A stretch of DNA of 64,000 bases from an uncultured Clostridia bacterium. GTDB lineage: Bacteria > Bacillota > Clostridia > Oscillospirales > Ruminococcaceae. Shown here one piece after another: positions 25,932 through 35,287 of the stretch. Position numbers and translations under genes: made by a program. The DNA is taken from assembly GCA_944386455.1 (NCBI GenBank), contig CALXBC010000002.1:62001-126000 (forward strand), in the 5' to 3' direction. The notes beneath the pieces are model-generated. The model saw only the letters and a list, made by a program, of their open reading frames with translations, was not told the DNA's origin and made no database searches. Each line of letters begins with the position of its first letter. The first letter of the stretch is position 1.

Positions 25932-26853
25932 AAAACGCGGATGGTGGGCAGTCGTCTGGCTGCTGGTAGTGGTTTCGCTCTGCTGCGTCGCCGTCACGTT
26001 TTCTGAGCAGCTGAACATCCCCGGGCTGCCGACCTGGCGGGAACTCGGGGCGGCTTTTAACCCGCAGCAGAAAACCGCAGACGGCAGCATGCCTGTCGAG
26101 GTGGATTTTTTTGATGTAGGGCAGGGCGACTGCACCTTGATATCGGCCAATGGCAAGCACATTCTGATTGATGCGGGCGAGAATGATCAGGCGGACAAGG
26201 TAGTGGATTATCTCGAGGGAAAGGGCATCAGGAAAATCGACATTCTGGTTGGGACGCACCCGCATTCTGATCATATCGGCGGGCTGGATGCTGTGATCAG
26301 GTCCTTCGATATCGGGCAGGTAATTATGCCGGAGCTGACTGATGAGCAGACGCCGACCACCAAAACCTATTTGGATGTGTTGACCGCGATCGCAGACAAG
26401 GGCGTAAAACTCAAGCGGTCTGATCCGCCCGAGCAAATCGGGATCGGCGGCGGAACACTGGAGATCCGAGGGCCGCTGGCGGGCTACAGTGATATCAACA
26501 ATATGTCTGTCACGGTGCGGTTTGTCTATGATGAGATATCCTTTTGGATCGCAGGCGATTGCAGCAAGGAAGCCGAAGCCGATCTCCTGAAAGAAAATCA
26601 GGTGATCCAAAGCACTGTTTATAAGGTGTCACACCATGGCAGCGATACGGCTACAACACAGGAATTTTTGGATAAGCTGTCTCCGGAATATTGTGTGATC
26701 TCAGTAGGCGCCGGCAACCAGTACGGACATCCCAGCAAGGAGGTCAGCCAGCGGCTGAAAGAAGCCGGGATGCCGGTCTACCGCACAGACTTAAACGGGA
26801 CAGTAACAGCCTGTACTGACGGAAAAACAATTGCATTTACGACGGAGCGTTAG
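25903..26853 (+). CDS. membrane-anchored MBL-fold hydrolase, ComEC C-terminal type
   Basis: A metallo-beta-lactamase-fold protein of 316 residues, resembling the nuclease-like C-terminal domain of ComEC without its channel domain. After a basic start there is one membrane anchor (WWAVVWLLVVVSLCCVAVTF). The hydrolase domain then follows: FFDVGQGDCTLI, HILIDAGE, the metal motif GTHPHSDHIGGLDA, WIAGDCSKEAEADLL and VYKVSHHGSDTATTQEFL. The start ATG at 25903 has a GGAGG site. An upstream ATG at 25885 is less likely. The gene overlaps ygiQ and is followed by a DUF3006 gene, a common pairing. It probably acts outside the membrane on nucleic acid, by family resemblance. Confidence 0.9.
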   Translation: MAARRKSRSKKRGWWAVVWLLVVVSLCCVAVTFSEQLNIPGLPTWRELGAAFNPQQKTADGSMPVEVDFFDVGQGDCTLISANGKHILIDAGENDQADKVVDYLEGKGIRKIDILVGTHPHSDHIGGLDAVIRSFDIGQVIMPELTDEQTPTTKTYLDVLTAIADKGVKLKRSDPPEQIGIGGGTLEIRGPLAGYSDINNMSVTVRFVYDEISFWIAGDCSKEAEADLLKENQVIQSTVYKVSHHGSDTATTQEFLDKLSPEYCVISVGAGNQYGHPSKEVSQRLKEAGMPVYRTDLNGTVTACTDGKTIAFTTER

Positions 26854-26869
26854 AGAGGTAATTTTCAAA

Positions 26870-27091
26870 ATGGAATATCTGTCGATTGACCGCATAGAAG
26901 GAGATATTGCCGTCTGTGAAACAGATGACAGGAAAAAGCGGGAAATCCCGGTTTCTAAAATCGAGGGTTATCCCAGGGAGGGAGATGTCATCTGCTATGC
27001 AGACGGAAAATACCGCGTGGATGCCGATGAAACAACACAGCGAAGACAACGGGCTCTGAAGCTGCAGAGACAGCTGTTTGGCAAAAGATAA
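26870..27091 (+). CDS. DUF3006 domain protein
   Basis: A 73-residue protein of the DUF3006 type, with YLSIDRIEGDIAVCETDD at the start and GDVICYADGKYRVD in the middle. The function is unknown. Such genes often accompany ComEC-like metallo-hydrolases, as here, 16 nt downstream of one. The ATG at 26870 (after GAGAGGTAATT) is preferred to a longer frame overlapping the upstream gene. Confidence 0.85.
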   Translation: MEYLSIDRIEGDIAVCETDDRKKREIPVSKIEGYPREGDVICYADGKYRVDADETTQRRQRALKLQRQLFGKR

Positions 27092-27275
27092 CTACTAAAA
27101 TGGTATATTTTTCTTTTAAGATAAGTTCATAAATTGTTCATAACACACGGGGCGCGGTTCTGTTATAATAGATAGGACAAACATACAAAATTAGAGTGTT
27201 TTCATACTGATAGAATTGATCGGCTCTGCGGCTGCTGCCGCGGGGAAGAATTGATAAGGAAATCGGGGAATCAAT

Positions 27276-30209
27276 TTGGGAAAATATTTTGTTGGAATCG
27301 ATTTGGGCTCCACGACTGCAAAAGTCGCGGTGCTCGACGAAAAAGGAGCGCTGATCCGCTCGGATTATGCCCGGCACGGTGCTAAAGTCAAAGAGACTGT
27401 GCTCGAAATGCTCCGGCAGTTTGGGGATATCCTGGACGGACATGAGCTGGCGGTCTCGGTGACGGGTTCTGCCGGCTTTGGTGTGGCAGAATCCGCGGGG
27501 ATCAACTTTATTCAGGAAGTATTCGCTACCGCAAAAGCGGTCAATACCTATATTCCCGATGCGGACGCTGTGATTGAGCTGGGGGGAGAGGACGCCAAAA
27601 TTCTGTTTTTGACGGGTGGCCTCGAGGAACGGATGAACGGCAGCTGTGCCGGCGGTACGGGTGCCTTTATTGACCAGATGGCGACGCTCCTGAATGTTCC
27701 GATCGATCAGTTTGACGACCTTGCCGCAAAGCACGACCGCATCTATCCCATTGCGTCGCGCTGCGGCGTGTTTGCAAAATCGGACATTCAGCCGCTTTTG
27801 AATCAGGGCGCAAGAAAAGAAGATCTGGCAGCCAGTGTCCTTCAGGCCGTCGTTTCCCAGACGGTATCAGGTCTGGCACAGGGGCGGGAGATTAAGGGAA
27901 AGGTCGTTTTTCTGGGCGGCCCGCTGTTCTTTTTCAAGGAATTGGGACGGCAGTTTGTCGAAGACTTAAAGCTGGACGACCAGTCTGCTGTTTTCCCCGA
28001 AAATTCTCAGGTGTTCGTTGCCATCGGCGCCGCAATTGGCTCGCGTGAAACCGAGCCGGTATCCTATGAGACGCTGATTGATAAAATAGAATCTGCAAAG
28101 CCCGCAGCCATGGCAAAGTCTATGCCGCCGCTGTTTGCAGATGAAGCCGAATATGAGGCTTTCAAAAAGCGGCATGCCTCTCATTCCCTGCCGCGGATCG
28201 ACCCCAAAACCTATGAGGGCGGGGCGTATCTCGGAATCGACGCGGGTAGCACCACAACAAAGCTGGTTTTGATTACAGAAGACGGCGGGATTTTGTATGA
28301 CTATTACGCATCCAATAAGGGAAACCCGGTCTCTGTTATCAAGGAGCAGCTTTATAAGGTCTACGATATCTGCGGTGACCGAATCAAAATCAAAGGCTCT
28401 GGTGCAACAGGTTACGGAGAAACGCTGATCCAGAGCGCCTTTGGCATTGACCGCGGCTGTGTGGAAACAATTGCCCATTTTTTGGCAGCCAAACGCTTTC
28501 TTCCTGAGGTCGATTATATTCTGGATATCGGCGGTCAGGATATCAAATGCTTTAAGATACGCAACGATACGGTCGACAGTATCATGCTCAATGAAGCGTG
28601 CTCTTCAGGCTGCGGCTCCTTTATCGAAACCTATGCCAGTACCATGGGCTACACTTCGGCTGAGTTTGCAAAGCTGGGGCTTCTCGCTAAGCATCCCGTC
28701 AATCTTGGCTCGCGGTGCACTGTTTTTATGAACTCTTCCATCAAGCAGGCTCAGCGGGAAGGCGCAGGGATTGAAAATATTTCGGCGGGACTGTCTTACA
28801 GCGTTGTGAAAAATGTCATGTATAAGGTGATTCGCGCGGCGAACGGAGACAGTCTGGGCAAGCATATCGTCGTACAGGGCGGCACCTTTCTCAATGATGC
28901 GGTTCTGCGTGCATTTGAACTGGAGGTCGGCCGCGATGTCGTCCGTCCCGCGGTAGCAGGCATCATGGGGGCTTATGGGGCGGCGCTGTATGCACAGCAG
29001 ACCGGCTGCACCGAGACAGGACTGATTTCCCGGGAAAAGCTGGATACCTTTACCCACACATCCCGGATGGCGGATTGTAAGCTGTGCGGCAATGGCTGTC
29101 ATCTGACCATCAACATTTTTGACGGCGGCAGAAAGCTGATTTCGGGAAACCGCTGCGATCGCCCGAACGGTATCTCCAAAAATAAGGGCCTGCCGAATAT
29201 GTTTGCGTGGAAATATGAGTATCTGACTGCTTTACAGCCGAAAAAGGACGCAAGGCGGGGCAGGATCGGGATGCCGATGGGGCTGAATATTTATGAAACG
29301 CTGCCATTCTGGCATACGCTGTTTACAGCGTTGGATTTTGAATTGGTGCTGTCTCCGAAATCTACCCGTCAGTTGTATGTGGAAGGTCAGCATACCATCC
29401 CGTCCGACACGGTCTGTTACCCTGCTAAGCTGATGCACGGCCATATTGAAGCACTGCTCAAGCAAGGGCTGGATGTGATCTTTTATCCCTGTCTGCCCTA
29501 TAATATCAATGAAAAAACAGGGGATAACCACTATAACTGTCCGGTTGTCGCCTATTATCCCGAGCTGATTCACGCCAATATGGACGCGCTGCAGAAGGTG
29601 CGGTATTTGACCCCATACTGCGGGATTCACCGCCCGCACGGCTTTGAAAAGCGGTTCTCCGAGTATATGCATGAGGAATTTGGAATCCCGCGGATTGAGA
29701 CTGTGAATGCTGTCAAAAAGGCGTATACAGCCTATCACGATTATTTGCAGATGATCAAGGATGAGGGCGCACGGGTGATTGCACATTGCCGTGCCAAAGG
29801 CATTCCGATGATTTTGCTGGCGGGACGTCCCTATCATATTGATCCCGAGATCAATCATGGGATCGACAGCCTGATCAATTCGCTTGGCTGTGCCGTCATC
29901 ACAGAGGATTCCGTCTATCATCTTGCGGGAAAGACAAAGGTACATGTGCTTAATCAGTGGACCTATCATTCGCGGCTGTATGCGGCCGCAAAGTGGGCTT
30001 CCTCCCAGCCTGATATTGAGATTGTGCAGCTGGTGTCTTTCGGCTGTGGAATCGATGCGATCACGACCGACGAAATGCGGGATATCGTGGAAGGAGCCGG
30101 ACGGATCTATACCCAGCTCAAGATTGATGAAATCAACAATCTGAGCGCAGTCAAGATTCGGCTGCGCAGCCTGCTCGCGGCGGTCCAGGGCAGGCAAAAG
30201 CGTGCATAA
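27276..30209 (+). CDS. acyl-CoA dehydratase activase-type ATPase (double BadF/BadG domain, DUF2229)
   Basis: A 977-residue protein with two ASKHA ATPase domains of the BadF/BadG/BcrA/BcrD (HgdC) family. The first starts FVGIDLGSTTAKVAVLD and has VIELGGEDAKI and NGSCAGGTGAFIDQMA. The second starts near residue 320 with YLGIDAGSTTTKLVLI and has ILDIGGQDIKCFKI and NEACSSGCGSFIETYA. A Cys-containing DUF2229 region follows (CKLCGNGCHLTINIF, then AGRPYHIDPEINHG). HgdC-type activators use ATP to pass an electron to 2-hydroxyacyl-CoA dehydratases. These large proteins have no proven substrate. The start is TTG at 27276 after AAGGAAATCGGGG. The matching C-terminal part lies in a separate gene at 30811. 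Confidence 0.88.
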   Translation: MGKYFVGIDLGSTTAKVAVLDEKGALIRSDYARHGAKVKETVLEMLRQFGDILDGHELAVSVTGSAGFGVAESAGINFIQEVFATAKAVNTYIPDADAVIELGGEDAKILFLTGGLEERMNGSCAGGTGAFIDQMATLLNVPIDQFDDLAAKHDRIYPIASRCGVFAKSDIQPLLNQGARKEDLAASVLQAVVSQTVSGLAQGREIKGKVVFLGGPLFFFKELGRQFVEDLKLDDQSAVFPENSQVFVAIGAAIGSRETEPVSYETLIDKIESAKPAAMAKSMPPLFADEAEYEAFKKRHASHSLPRIDPKTYEGGAYLGIDAGSTTTKLVLITEDGGILYDYYASNKGNPVSVIKEQLYKVYDICGDRIKIKGSGATGYGETLIQSAFGIDRGCVETIAHFLAAKRFLPEVDYILDIGGQDIKCFKIRNDTVDSIMLNEACSSGCGSFIETYASTMGYTSAEFAKLGLLAKHPVNLGSRCTVFMNSSIKQAQREGAGIENISAGLSYSVVKNVMYKVIRAANGDSLGKHIVVQGGTFLNDAVLRAFELEVGRDVVRPAVAGIMGAYGAALYAQQTGCTETGLISREKLDTFTHTSRMADCKLCGNGCHLTINIFDGGRKLISGNRCDRPNGISKNKGLPNMFAWKYEYLTALQPKKDARRGRIGMPMGLNIYETLPFWHTLFTALDFELVLSPKSTRQLYVEGQHTIPSDTVCYPAKLMHGHIEALLKQGLDVIFYPCLPYNINEKTGDNHYNCPVVAYYPELIHANMDALQKVRYLTPYCGIHRPHGFEKRFSEYMHEEFGIPRIETVNAVKKAYTAYHDYLQMIKDEGARVIAHCRAKGIPMILLAGRPYHIDPEINHGIDSLINSLGCAVITEDSVYHLAGKTKVHVLNQWTYHSRLYAAAKWASSQPDIEIVQLVSFGCGIDAITTDEMRDIVEGAGRIYTQLKIDEINNLSAVKIRLRSLLAAVQGRQKRA

Positions 30210-30288
30210 CGGCCATCATCTGGATTTTATGATTCAGAATGAGATATACGCTGCAATGGCAAATTTATCAGAGAAAGGGAAAAAGAAA

Positions 30289-30741
30289 ATGAAACAATCA
30301 AGAGTATTGAAATCCGTCCTGTTTACTGTGATGAGCCTGGCGCTCTCGCTGTTTGTCCTGACCGGCTGTACAAGCGGCGGAGGAGAGACCTCCTCGGCGG
30401 CAGGAGAAACGAACAGCTCTGCCGCGTCCGAAGCGGGCGGAGATGCTGCTTCCAAAGAAATCACGGTTTTGGTGGTTCACGGCGACCAGTCGGAAAAAAG
30501 CTTTACTTATCAGACGGACGAAGAGTTTTTAGGCCCGGTGCTCAAGGCAGAGGGATTGGTCGATGGAGAAGAAAGCTCGATGGGACTTTTCATTAAAACC
30601 GTGGATGGTGAGACCGTTGACGACGCCAACCAGGAGTGGTGGTGCCTGACCAAGGGCGGCGAGTCATTGATGACCGGAGCCGATTCCACTCCAATTGCGG
30701 ACGGAGATCAGTTTGAACTGACGCTGACGGTCGGTTATTAA
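30289..30741 (+). CDS. lipoprotein with DUF4430-like domain
   Basis: A 150-residue secreted lipoprotein. The signal peptide ends in the lipobox LTGC (Cys about residue 25), followed by a Ser/Gly/Glu-rich tether. The rest resembles DUF4430 domains (ITVLVVHGDQSEKSFTYQT, then WWCLTKGGESLMTGADSTPIADGDQFELTLT), which are found on cell-surface and cobalamin-binding proteins. The start ATG at 30289 follows GAAAGGG. It sits between two genes that encode parts of one protein in related bacteria, which is unexpected for a surface protein. Its partner is unknown. Confidence 0.82.
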   Translation: MKQSRVLKSVLFTVMSLALSLFVLTGCTSGGGETSSAAGETNSSAASEAGGDAASKEITVLVVHGDQSEKSFTYQTDEEFLGPVLKAEGLVDGEESSMGLFIKTVDGETVDDANQEWWCLTKGGESLMTGADSTPIADGDQFELTLTVGY

Positions 30742-30810
30742 TGCTGTCAAAAAAGACGCACAATGCTCAAAGAAGGGAACGGCGCGGATGCGCTGCTGGT
30801 ATAACGGAGA

Positions 30811-32136
30811 ATGGCGAAACTAGTCTATGGCAAAGACGGAAGACTTCTTTTCACAAAGGAAATGAAAAAAGAATATACGATCCTGATGCCGGGGATGCTG
30901 CCGATCCATTTCAGCCTGCTGCGGGAATTGCTGGTGCTGTATGGATATCGGGTGGAGCTTCTGGACTATACAGGGCCGGAGGTCATCGACACGGGGCTGA
31001 AATATGTCCACAATGACATCTGTTATCCTGCGCAGCTGGTGATCGGACAGTTTATTCATGCGCTCCAGAGCGGGAAATATGACTTAAACAAGACAGCCTT
31101 GTTCATCACCCAGACCGGAGGCGGCTGCCGCGCTTCCAACTACATTCATCTGCTGCGCAAGGGACTCAAGGCAGTCGGTATGGAGCAGGTGCCGGTTATC
31201 TCGGTCAATCTGTCGGGTATGGAAAAAAATCCCGGCTTTAAGTTGACGCTGCCGTTGATGCTGAAGATGATCTATTGCTGCTTTTACGGAGATCTGCTGA
31301 TGCTGCTGGCAAACCGCTGCCGCGCCTATGAGGTGAACAAGGGAGAAACCGACCGGCTGGTCAAGCAGTGGCAGGAAAAGCTCATTTCTGAAATCAGCAA
31401 TCCGATGAATCTCCGCTATGCCTACGTCAAGCAGAATTTCAGCAGGATCGCGGCGGATTTTGCCAGGATCGAGCTGAAGCTGGAGCCCAAGGTACGGGTC
31501 GGGATCGTGGGGGAGATTTATATCAAATATGCTCCTCTGGGAAACAACCATCTGGAAGAATTTCTGGAGTCGGAAAACTGTGAGGTCATCATTCCCGGGC
31601 TGATGGATTTTATCAGCTTCAAAGCGGATAACCGTTATTCCGACGCCGAGCTTTACGGCGGCAGGAAAATTGCACGGATGGTGTCCAAGCTGCTGATTGA
31701 TAAATTGGATATTGTCAAAACCGACATGAGAAAGGCAGTATCGGCTTATCCCCAGTTTGAAGCACCTAACTCCTTCAGCCATCTGAAGGAGCTGGTCAAA
31801 GGCTATGTCGGCTATGGCAACAAGATGGGCGAGGGCTGGCTCCTGACCGGAGAAATGATTGAGCTGATCCACGAAAATGTTCCCAACATCGTCTGCACCC
31901 AGCCGTTTGGCTGTCTGCCGAACCATGTGGCAGGCAAGGGGATGATCCGCCTGATCAAAAAGAACAATCCGACCGCCAATATTGTGGCGATCGACTATGA
32001 CCCCGGTTCCACCAAGGTCAATCAGGAGAACCGCATCCGTCTGATGCTGTCCAACGCCAGAGAACAGATGCGACTTCAGCAGGAGCAAAAGTCCGAATCC
32101 AAAACGCAGGAGAAAGAAACCGTTTCGGTATCATGA
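30811..32136 (+). CDS. HgdB-like dehydratase/activase-related protein (C-terminal part of the large activase)
   Basis: A 441-residue protein corresponding to the C-terminal region of the very large activase-type proteins of clostridia. Segments include ILMPGMLPIHFSLLRELL, VHNDICYPAQLVIGQFIHAL, FITQTGGGCRASNYIHLLRKGL and VRVGIVGEIYIKYAPLGNNHLEEF. CTQPFGCLPNHVAGKGM contains Cys residues likely to bind a cluster. With the 977-residue ATPase it should form one functional unit. Translation may start at 30811 (behind GGAGA, close to the ATG) or slightly downstream. It ends at a clear terminator. Confidence 0.85.
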   Translation: MAKLVYGKDGRLLFTKEMKKEYTILMPGMLPIHFSLLRELLVLYGYRVELLDYTGPEVIDTGLKYVHNDICYPAQLVIGQFIHALQSGKYDLNKTALFITQTGGGCRASNYIHLLRKGLKAVGMEQVPVISVNLSGMEKNPGFKLTLPLMLKMIYCCFYGDLLMLLANRCRAYEVNKGETDRLVKQWQEKLISEISNPMNLRYAYVKQNFSRIAADFARIELKLEPKVRVGIVGEIYIKYAPLGNNHLEEFLESENCEVIIPGLMDFISFKADNRYSDAELYGGRKIARMVSKLLIDKLDIVKTDMRKAVSAYPQFEAPNSFSHLKELVKGYVGYGNKMGEGWLLTGEMIELIHENVPNIVCTQPFGCLPNHVAGKGMIRLIKKNNPTANIVAIDYDPGSTKVNQENRIRLMLSNAREQMRLQQEQKSESKTQEKETVSVS

Positions 32137-32142
32137 TAGCTT

Positions 32143-32177
32143 CGGCGCTGCCTTTTGTCAAGGCGGTGCCGTTTTCT
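32143..32177 (+). terminator. terminator after the activase genes
   Basis: CGGCGCTGCCTT / AAGGCGGTGCCG stem, then GTTTTCTTT. Confidence 0.85.
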
Positions 32178-32262
32178 TTAAGAAAAATGTAAGAAATAGG
32201 CTTTCTGTTTTGTAAGGATTATTTGATACGATCATAATCAGGATAATGACAGGATTTCCCGT

Positions 32263-32291
32263 TTGCATCCCTTTATCGGATATGCTATACT
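32263..32291 (+). promoter_or_regulatory. promoter of the two-component system
   Basis: -35 TTGCAT (32263-32268), 17-bp spacer, -10 TATACT (32286-32291). Confidence 0.75.
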
Positions 32292-32341
32292 GAAAAGAAA
32301 AGCCTGCTGTGTTATCAAATTGTTTTGGAGGAGCTGCCCCG

Positions 32342-33040
32342 GTGGAAAAGTATAACATTCTTGTAACAGATGATGATAAGGAAATTGTGGATTCGATCTC
32401 GATTTTTCTCACCAACGATGGATATAATGTTGTAAAAGCATATGACGGATTAGACGCCATGCAAAAGCTGGCGGAAAACGAGATTCATTTGATCCTTCTG
32501 GATGTCATGATGCCAAAAATGGACGGGATCAAAGCACTGCTGAAAATCAGGGAGAAGCGGAATATTCCTGTTATACTGGTGTCGGCCAAATCAGAAGACA
32601 CCGACAAGATCATCGGCCTGAACATGGGCGCAGATGATTATATCACAAAGCCCTATAATCCGCTGGAGCTTCTGGCAAGGGTAAAATCCCAGTTGCGGCG
32701 CTATACGACGCTGGGAAATATTGCGGGACAGAACAGCAATGTCATTACAGTTGGCACGATGCAGCTTGACACCGAAAAAAAGGAGCTGACCGTGGACGGA
32801 GAGCCCGTAAAGCTCACCCCTATCGAATATAAGATCATCGAACTGTTTTTAAACAATCTCGGCAGAGTGTTTTCCATTGACGAGATTTATGAAAAAGTGT
32901 GGAACGAACCCAGTTTCAATGCTGACAATGTCGTAGCGGTACATATCCGCCGCATTCGGGAAAAAATCGAAATCAACCCAAAGGAGCCAAAATATTTGAA
33001 GGTGGTGTGGGGGATTGGATACAAAATCGACCGGCAGTAA
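32342..33040 (+). CDS. OmpR/PhoB-type response regulator
   Basis: A 232-residue regulator. The receiver domain (residues 1-115) has the acidic pocket TDDDKEI, the phospho-acceptor Asp in ILLDVMMPKMDG, and the conserved Lys in DDYITKPYNPLEL. The C-terminal winged helix (about 135-230) ends with VWGIGYKID. The start is GTG at 32342 behind TTTTGGAGGAG. The 3' end overlaps the histidine kinase gene by 26 nt. Confidence 0.95.
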   Translation: MEKYNILVTDDDKEIVDSISIFLTNDGYNVVKAYDGLDAMQKLAENEIHLILLDVMMPKMDGIKALLKIREKRNIPVILVSAKSEDTDKIIGLNMGADDYITKPYNPLELLARVKSQLRRYTTLGNIAGQNSNVITVGTMQLDTEKKELTVDGEPVKLTPIEYKIIELFLNNLGRVFSIDEIYEKVWNEPSFNADNVVAVHIRRIREKIEINPKEPKYLKVVWGIGYKIDRQ

Positions 33041-35183
33041 AATTTTTGCTGTCATTTCCCTGCTGCTGGCTCCGTTTCTGCTCATGGGGGGACTGTTTTC
33101 AGCCGGAAATCACATTCCCCAGAAGGTGTTCCAGTATTATGTGCTTCATCAAACACCTTCTTATACAGAAACGGTCTGGTCTGCTGAGACGTACCAGAAT
33201 GATTGGGCGGCAAGAGCGCTGTTCAGCCTGGAGGAAGACATTTTGGAACTGGAAGCGGACACCTACAGCGGCTATTATCTGAATCATTCCTCGCGGATGA
33301 TCTATTATGCCAAAAATCTGAAGACGGGAAAGGTCATCACCAACTGCACGCCGGTCAGCTTTGAGGGCACAGGGAATGACATGACACTGGACGAATTCAA
33401 TCAGATTTTGTATGCAAGGGATTCTGAATGGGTCAACTGCTCTCTTTTTAACGGGACAAATTTTTATCCGTATTCTTATTATACCGACAGAGACGGGGAC
33501 GGGGCTAAGATCACTTATATCCCGCGTTTTGCACCCGAGGAGTGGGATGAAGAATTTTTTGGAGTCCCTTATAAGGAAATCAGCGCCGAATATGAAGATA
33601 TGTACGAGATTGCCTTTGCATTCAAGGACAGCTATGCCTATAACGGAATTCTTTCCCAGGAATCCCGTAATTTTACAGATAATGAAATGGAGCGCAATCT
33701 GGGATATATTGTGATTGGAATCAGCAGCTTTCTGCTGGGCGTCCTGCTGTTGGTGCTGCATACTGCGAACCGGACGGGCAGAAATGCAGTTGCAGCATTT
33801 TCCGGGAAAATCATGCATTGGTTTCCGTTGGAAGCAAAGGCGATTTTGGTCATTACTGTCACGGTTATATTCAGTAATGATATCGGGCTTCTGTTCCAAA
33901 CGGAATGGCCGGAGTCCTACCATGCTTCTGCTCTGACGTTTTTGTTATTCTTCTTCAGCGTCTATCTGACTGTGGCAGAAGCGGCGGTATATCGGTCAGA
34001 ATACTGCAGGCGCAGTATTATTTATTGGATCTATCGCAAAATAAAGAAGAAGCACAAGGGGGATGCCGACAGCAAGGCGGGCTTTCTTCCCAGAACCTAC
34101 CGCAGGGTGCGAAAGGAGCTTCGCGCCATCAGAAAGCGGGAACGGGAGCATTTCCTTTCACTGCCTTATCAGAAGCGGCTGCACAGAACACTGATCAAGT
34201 ATCTGCTGGCAGTTTTCGGCTGTATCCTTTTGGGGATACTTCTTTGGCAGATTATTTATATTTTTGCGATTCCGTTTGCGGCCGGTGGAATCATTGGGCT
34301 TACCTATTGGTTTTATAGGCGGTATATCGGGATCCTGGAGGATATCGAGCGAATCGCCGCTCAGATTCGTTCGCTCCGCAGCGGAAATTTTGATCAAAAG
34401 CTGTTCCTTGATCAAAACAGTCAGTTGCTGCCGATTGCGGCTGATTTGAATAATTTGCAGGATGGTCTGAAGAACGAAATCGAAAAGCGGATGGTCAGCG
34501 AAAAAATGAAGGTCGAGCTGATCACCAATGTTTCCCATGATTTGAAAACGCCGCTGACTTCGATGATCAATTATATCGACCTGCTCCAGGCGGAAGAGCT
34601 TCAGCCTGATTATACGAACGCTTATGTCAAGGTGCTGGATGAGAAGTCGAAGCGGCTGAAGCTGCTGATTGAGAATATTTTTGACATCTCCAAGGCCACC
34701 AGCGGCAATATGGCGGTGAACTATGAAAAGCTGAGCATGTCGGAGCTGGTGAACCAGACGCTTGCGGAATGCGAGGACAGCTTTGAACGGGCAGACCTCA
34801 GCTTTAAGAAGAATTTTACAGATGAAAAGTTTTATGTCTATGCCGACGGAAAAATGCTTTGGCGGGTGACGGAAAATATCATCAACAACGCGGTAAAATA
34901 TTCGCTGAAGGGGACGCGGATTTATCTGGAACTGACGGAAGGGAATGAATATGTGAGCTTTACCGTCAAAAATATCGCCGGATATGAGATGAATTTTACG
35001 GCCGACAGTATTGTGGAGCGATTTGTACGCGGAGACGAGTCCCGTACGACAGAGGGAACCGGGCTGGGACTCTCGATCGTAAAAAGCTTTACCGAAGCGA
35101 TGGGCGGCAAGGTCAATGTGATGATTGACGGTGATTTGTTCAAGATTTGTGTTTGCATCAAAAAATATAAAGGCCGGCAGTAG
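33015..35183 (+). CDS. sensor histidine kinase
   Basis: A 722-residue membrane sensor paired with the overlapping response regulator. There is one N-terminal membrane helix, an extracytoplasmic region of about 190 residues, a cluster of membrane helices between about 230 and 330, and another hairpin near 400-440. The kinase core follows: H-box NVSHDLKTPLTSMINYIDLL (about residue 508), N-box ENIINNAVKYS and G-box TEGTGLGLSIVKSFTEAMGG. The start is TTG at 33015 inside the regulator gene. The signal is unknown. The layout resembles clostridial cell-envelope stress sensors of VanS-like type. Confidence 0.93.
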   Translation: MDTKSTGSKIFAVISLLLAPFLLMGGLFSAGNHIPQKVFQYYVLHQTPSYTETVWSAETYQNDWAARALFSLEEDILELEADTYSGYYLNHSSRMIYYAKNLKTGKVITNCTPVSFEGTGNDMTLDEFNQILYARDSEWVNCSLFNGTNFYPYSYYTDRDGDGAKITYIPRFAPEEWDEEFFGVPYKEISAEYEDMYEIAFAFKDSYAYNGILSQESRNFTDNEMERNLGYIVIGISSFLLGVLLLVLHTANRTGRNAVAAFSGKIMHWFPLEAKAILVITVTVIFSNDIGLLFQTEWPESYHASALTFLLFFFSVYLTVAEAAVYRSEYCRRSIIYWIYRKIKKKHKGDADSKAGFLPRTYRRVRKELRAIRKREREHFLSLPYQKRLHRTLIKYLLAVFGCILLGILLWQIIYIFAIPFAAGGIIGLTYWFYRRYIGILEDIERIAAQIRSLRSGNFDQKLFLDQNSQLLPIAADLNNLQDGLKNEIEKRMVSEKMKVELITNVSHDLKTPLTSMINYIDLLQAEELQPDYTNAYVKVLDEKSKRLKLLIENIFDISKATSGNMAVNYEKLSMSELVNQTLAECEDSFERADLSFKKNFTDEKFYVYADGKMLWRVTENIINNAVKYSLKGTRIYLELTEGNEYVSFTVKNIAGYEMNFTADSIVERFVRGDESRTTEGTGLGLSIVKSFTEAMGGKVNVMIDGDLFKICVCIKKYKGRQ

Positions 35184-35234
35184 CAGGAAGCCTGTGGGAA
35201 ATCGCTTTTCCTTACAGGCTTCCTGCCTTGTTTT
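35183..35234 (+). terminator. terminator after the histidine kinase gene
   Basis: Arms GCAGGAAGCCTGT / ACAGGCTTCCTGC with an 18-nt loop, then TTGTTTT. The tail overlaps a possible promoter for the next gene (TTGTTT, 17 bp, TACAAT at 35251-35256). Confidence 0.8.
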
Positions 35235-35287
35235 CCTGCAAAAATTGTGCTACAATGGAAAAAAATGCAAAGAGAGGAAATGAACTT

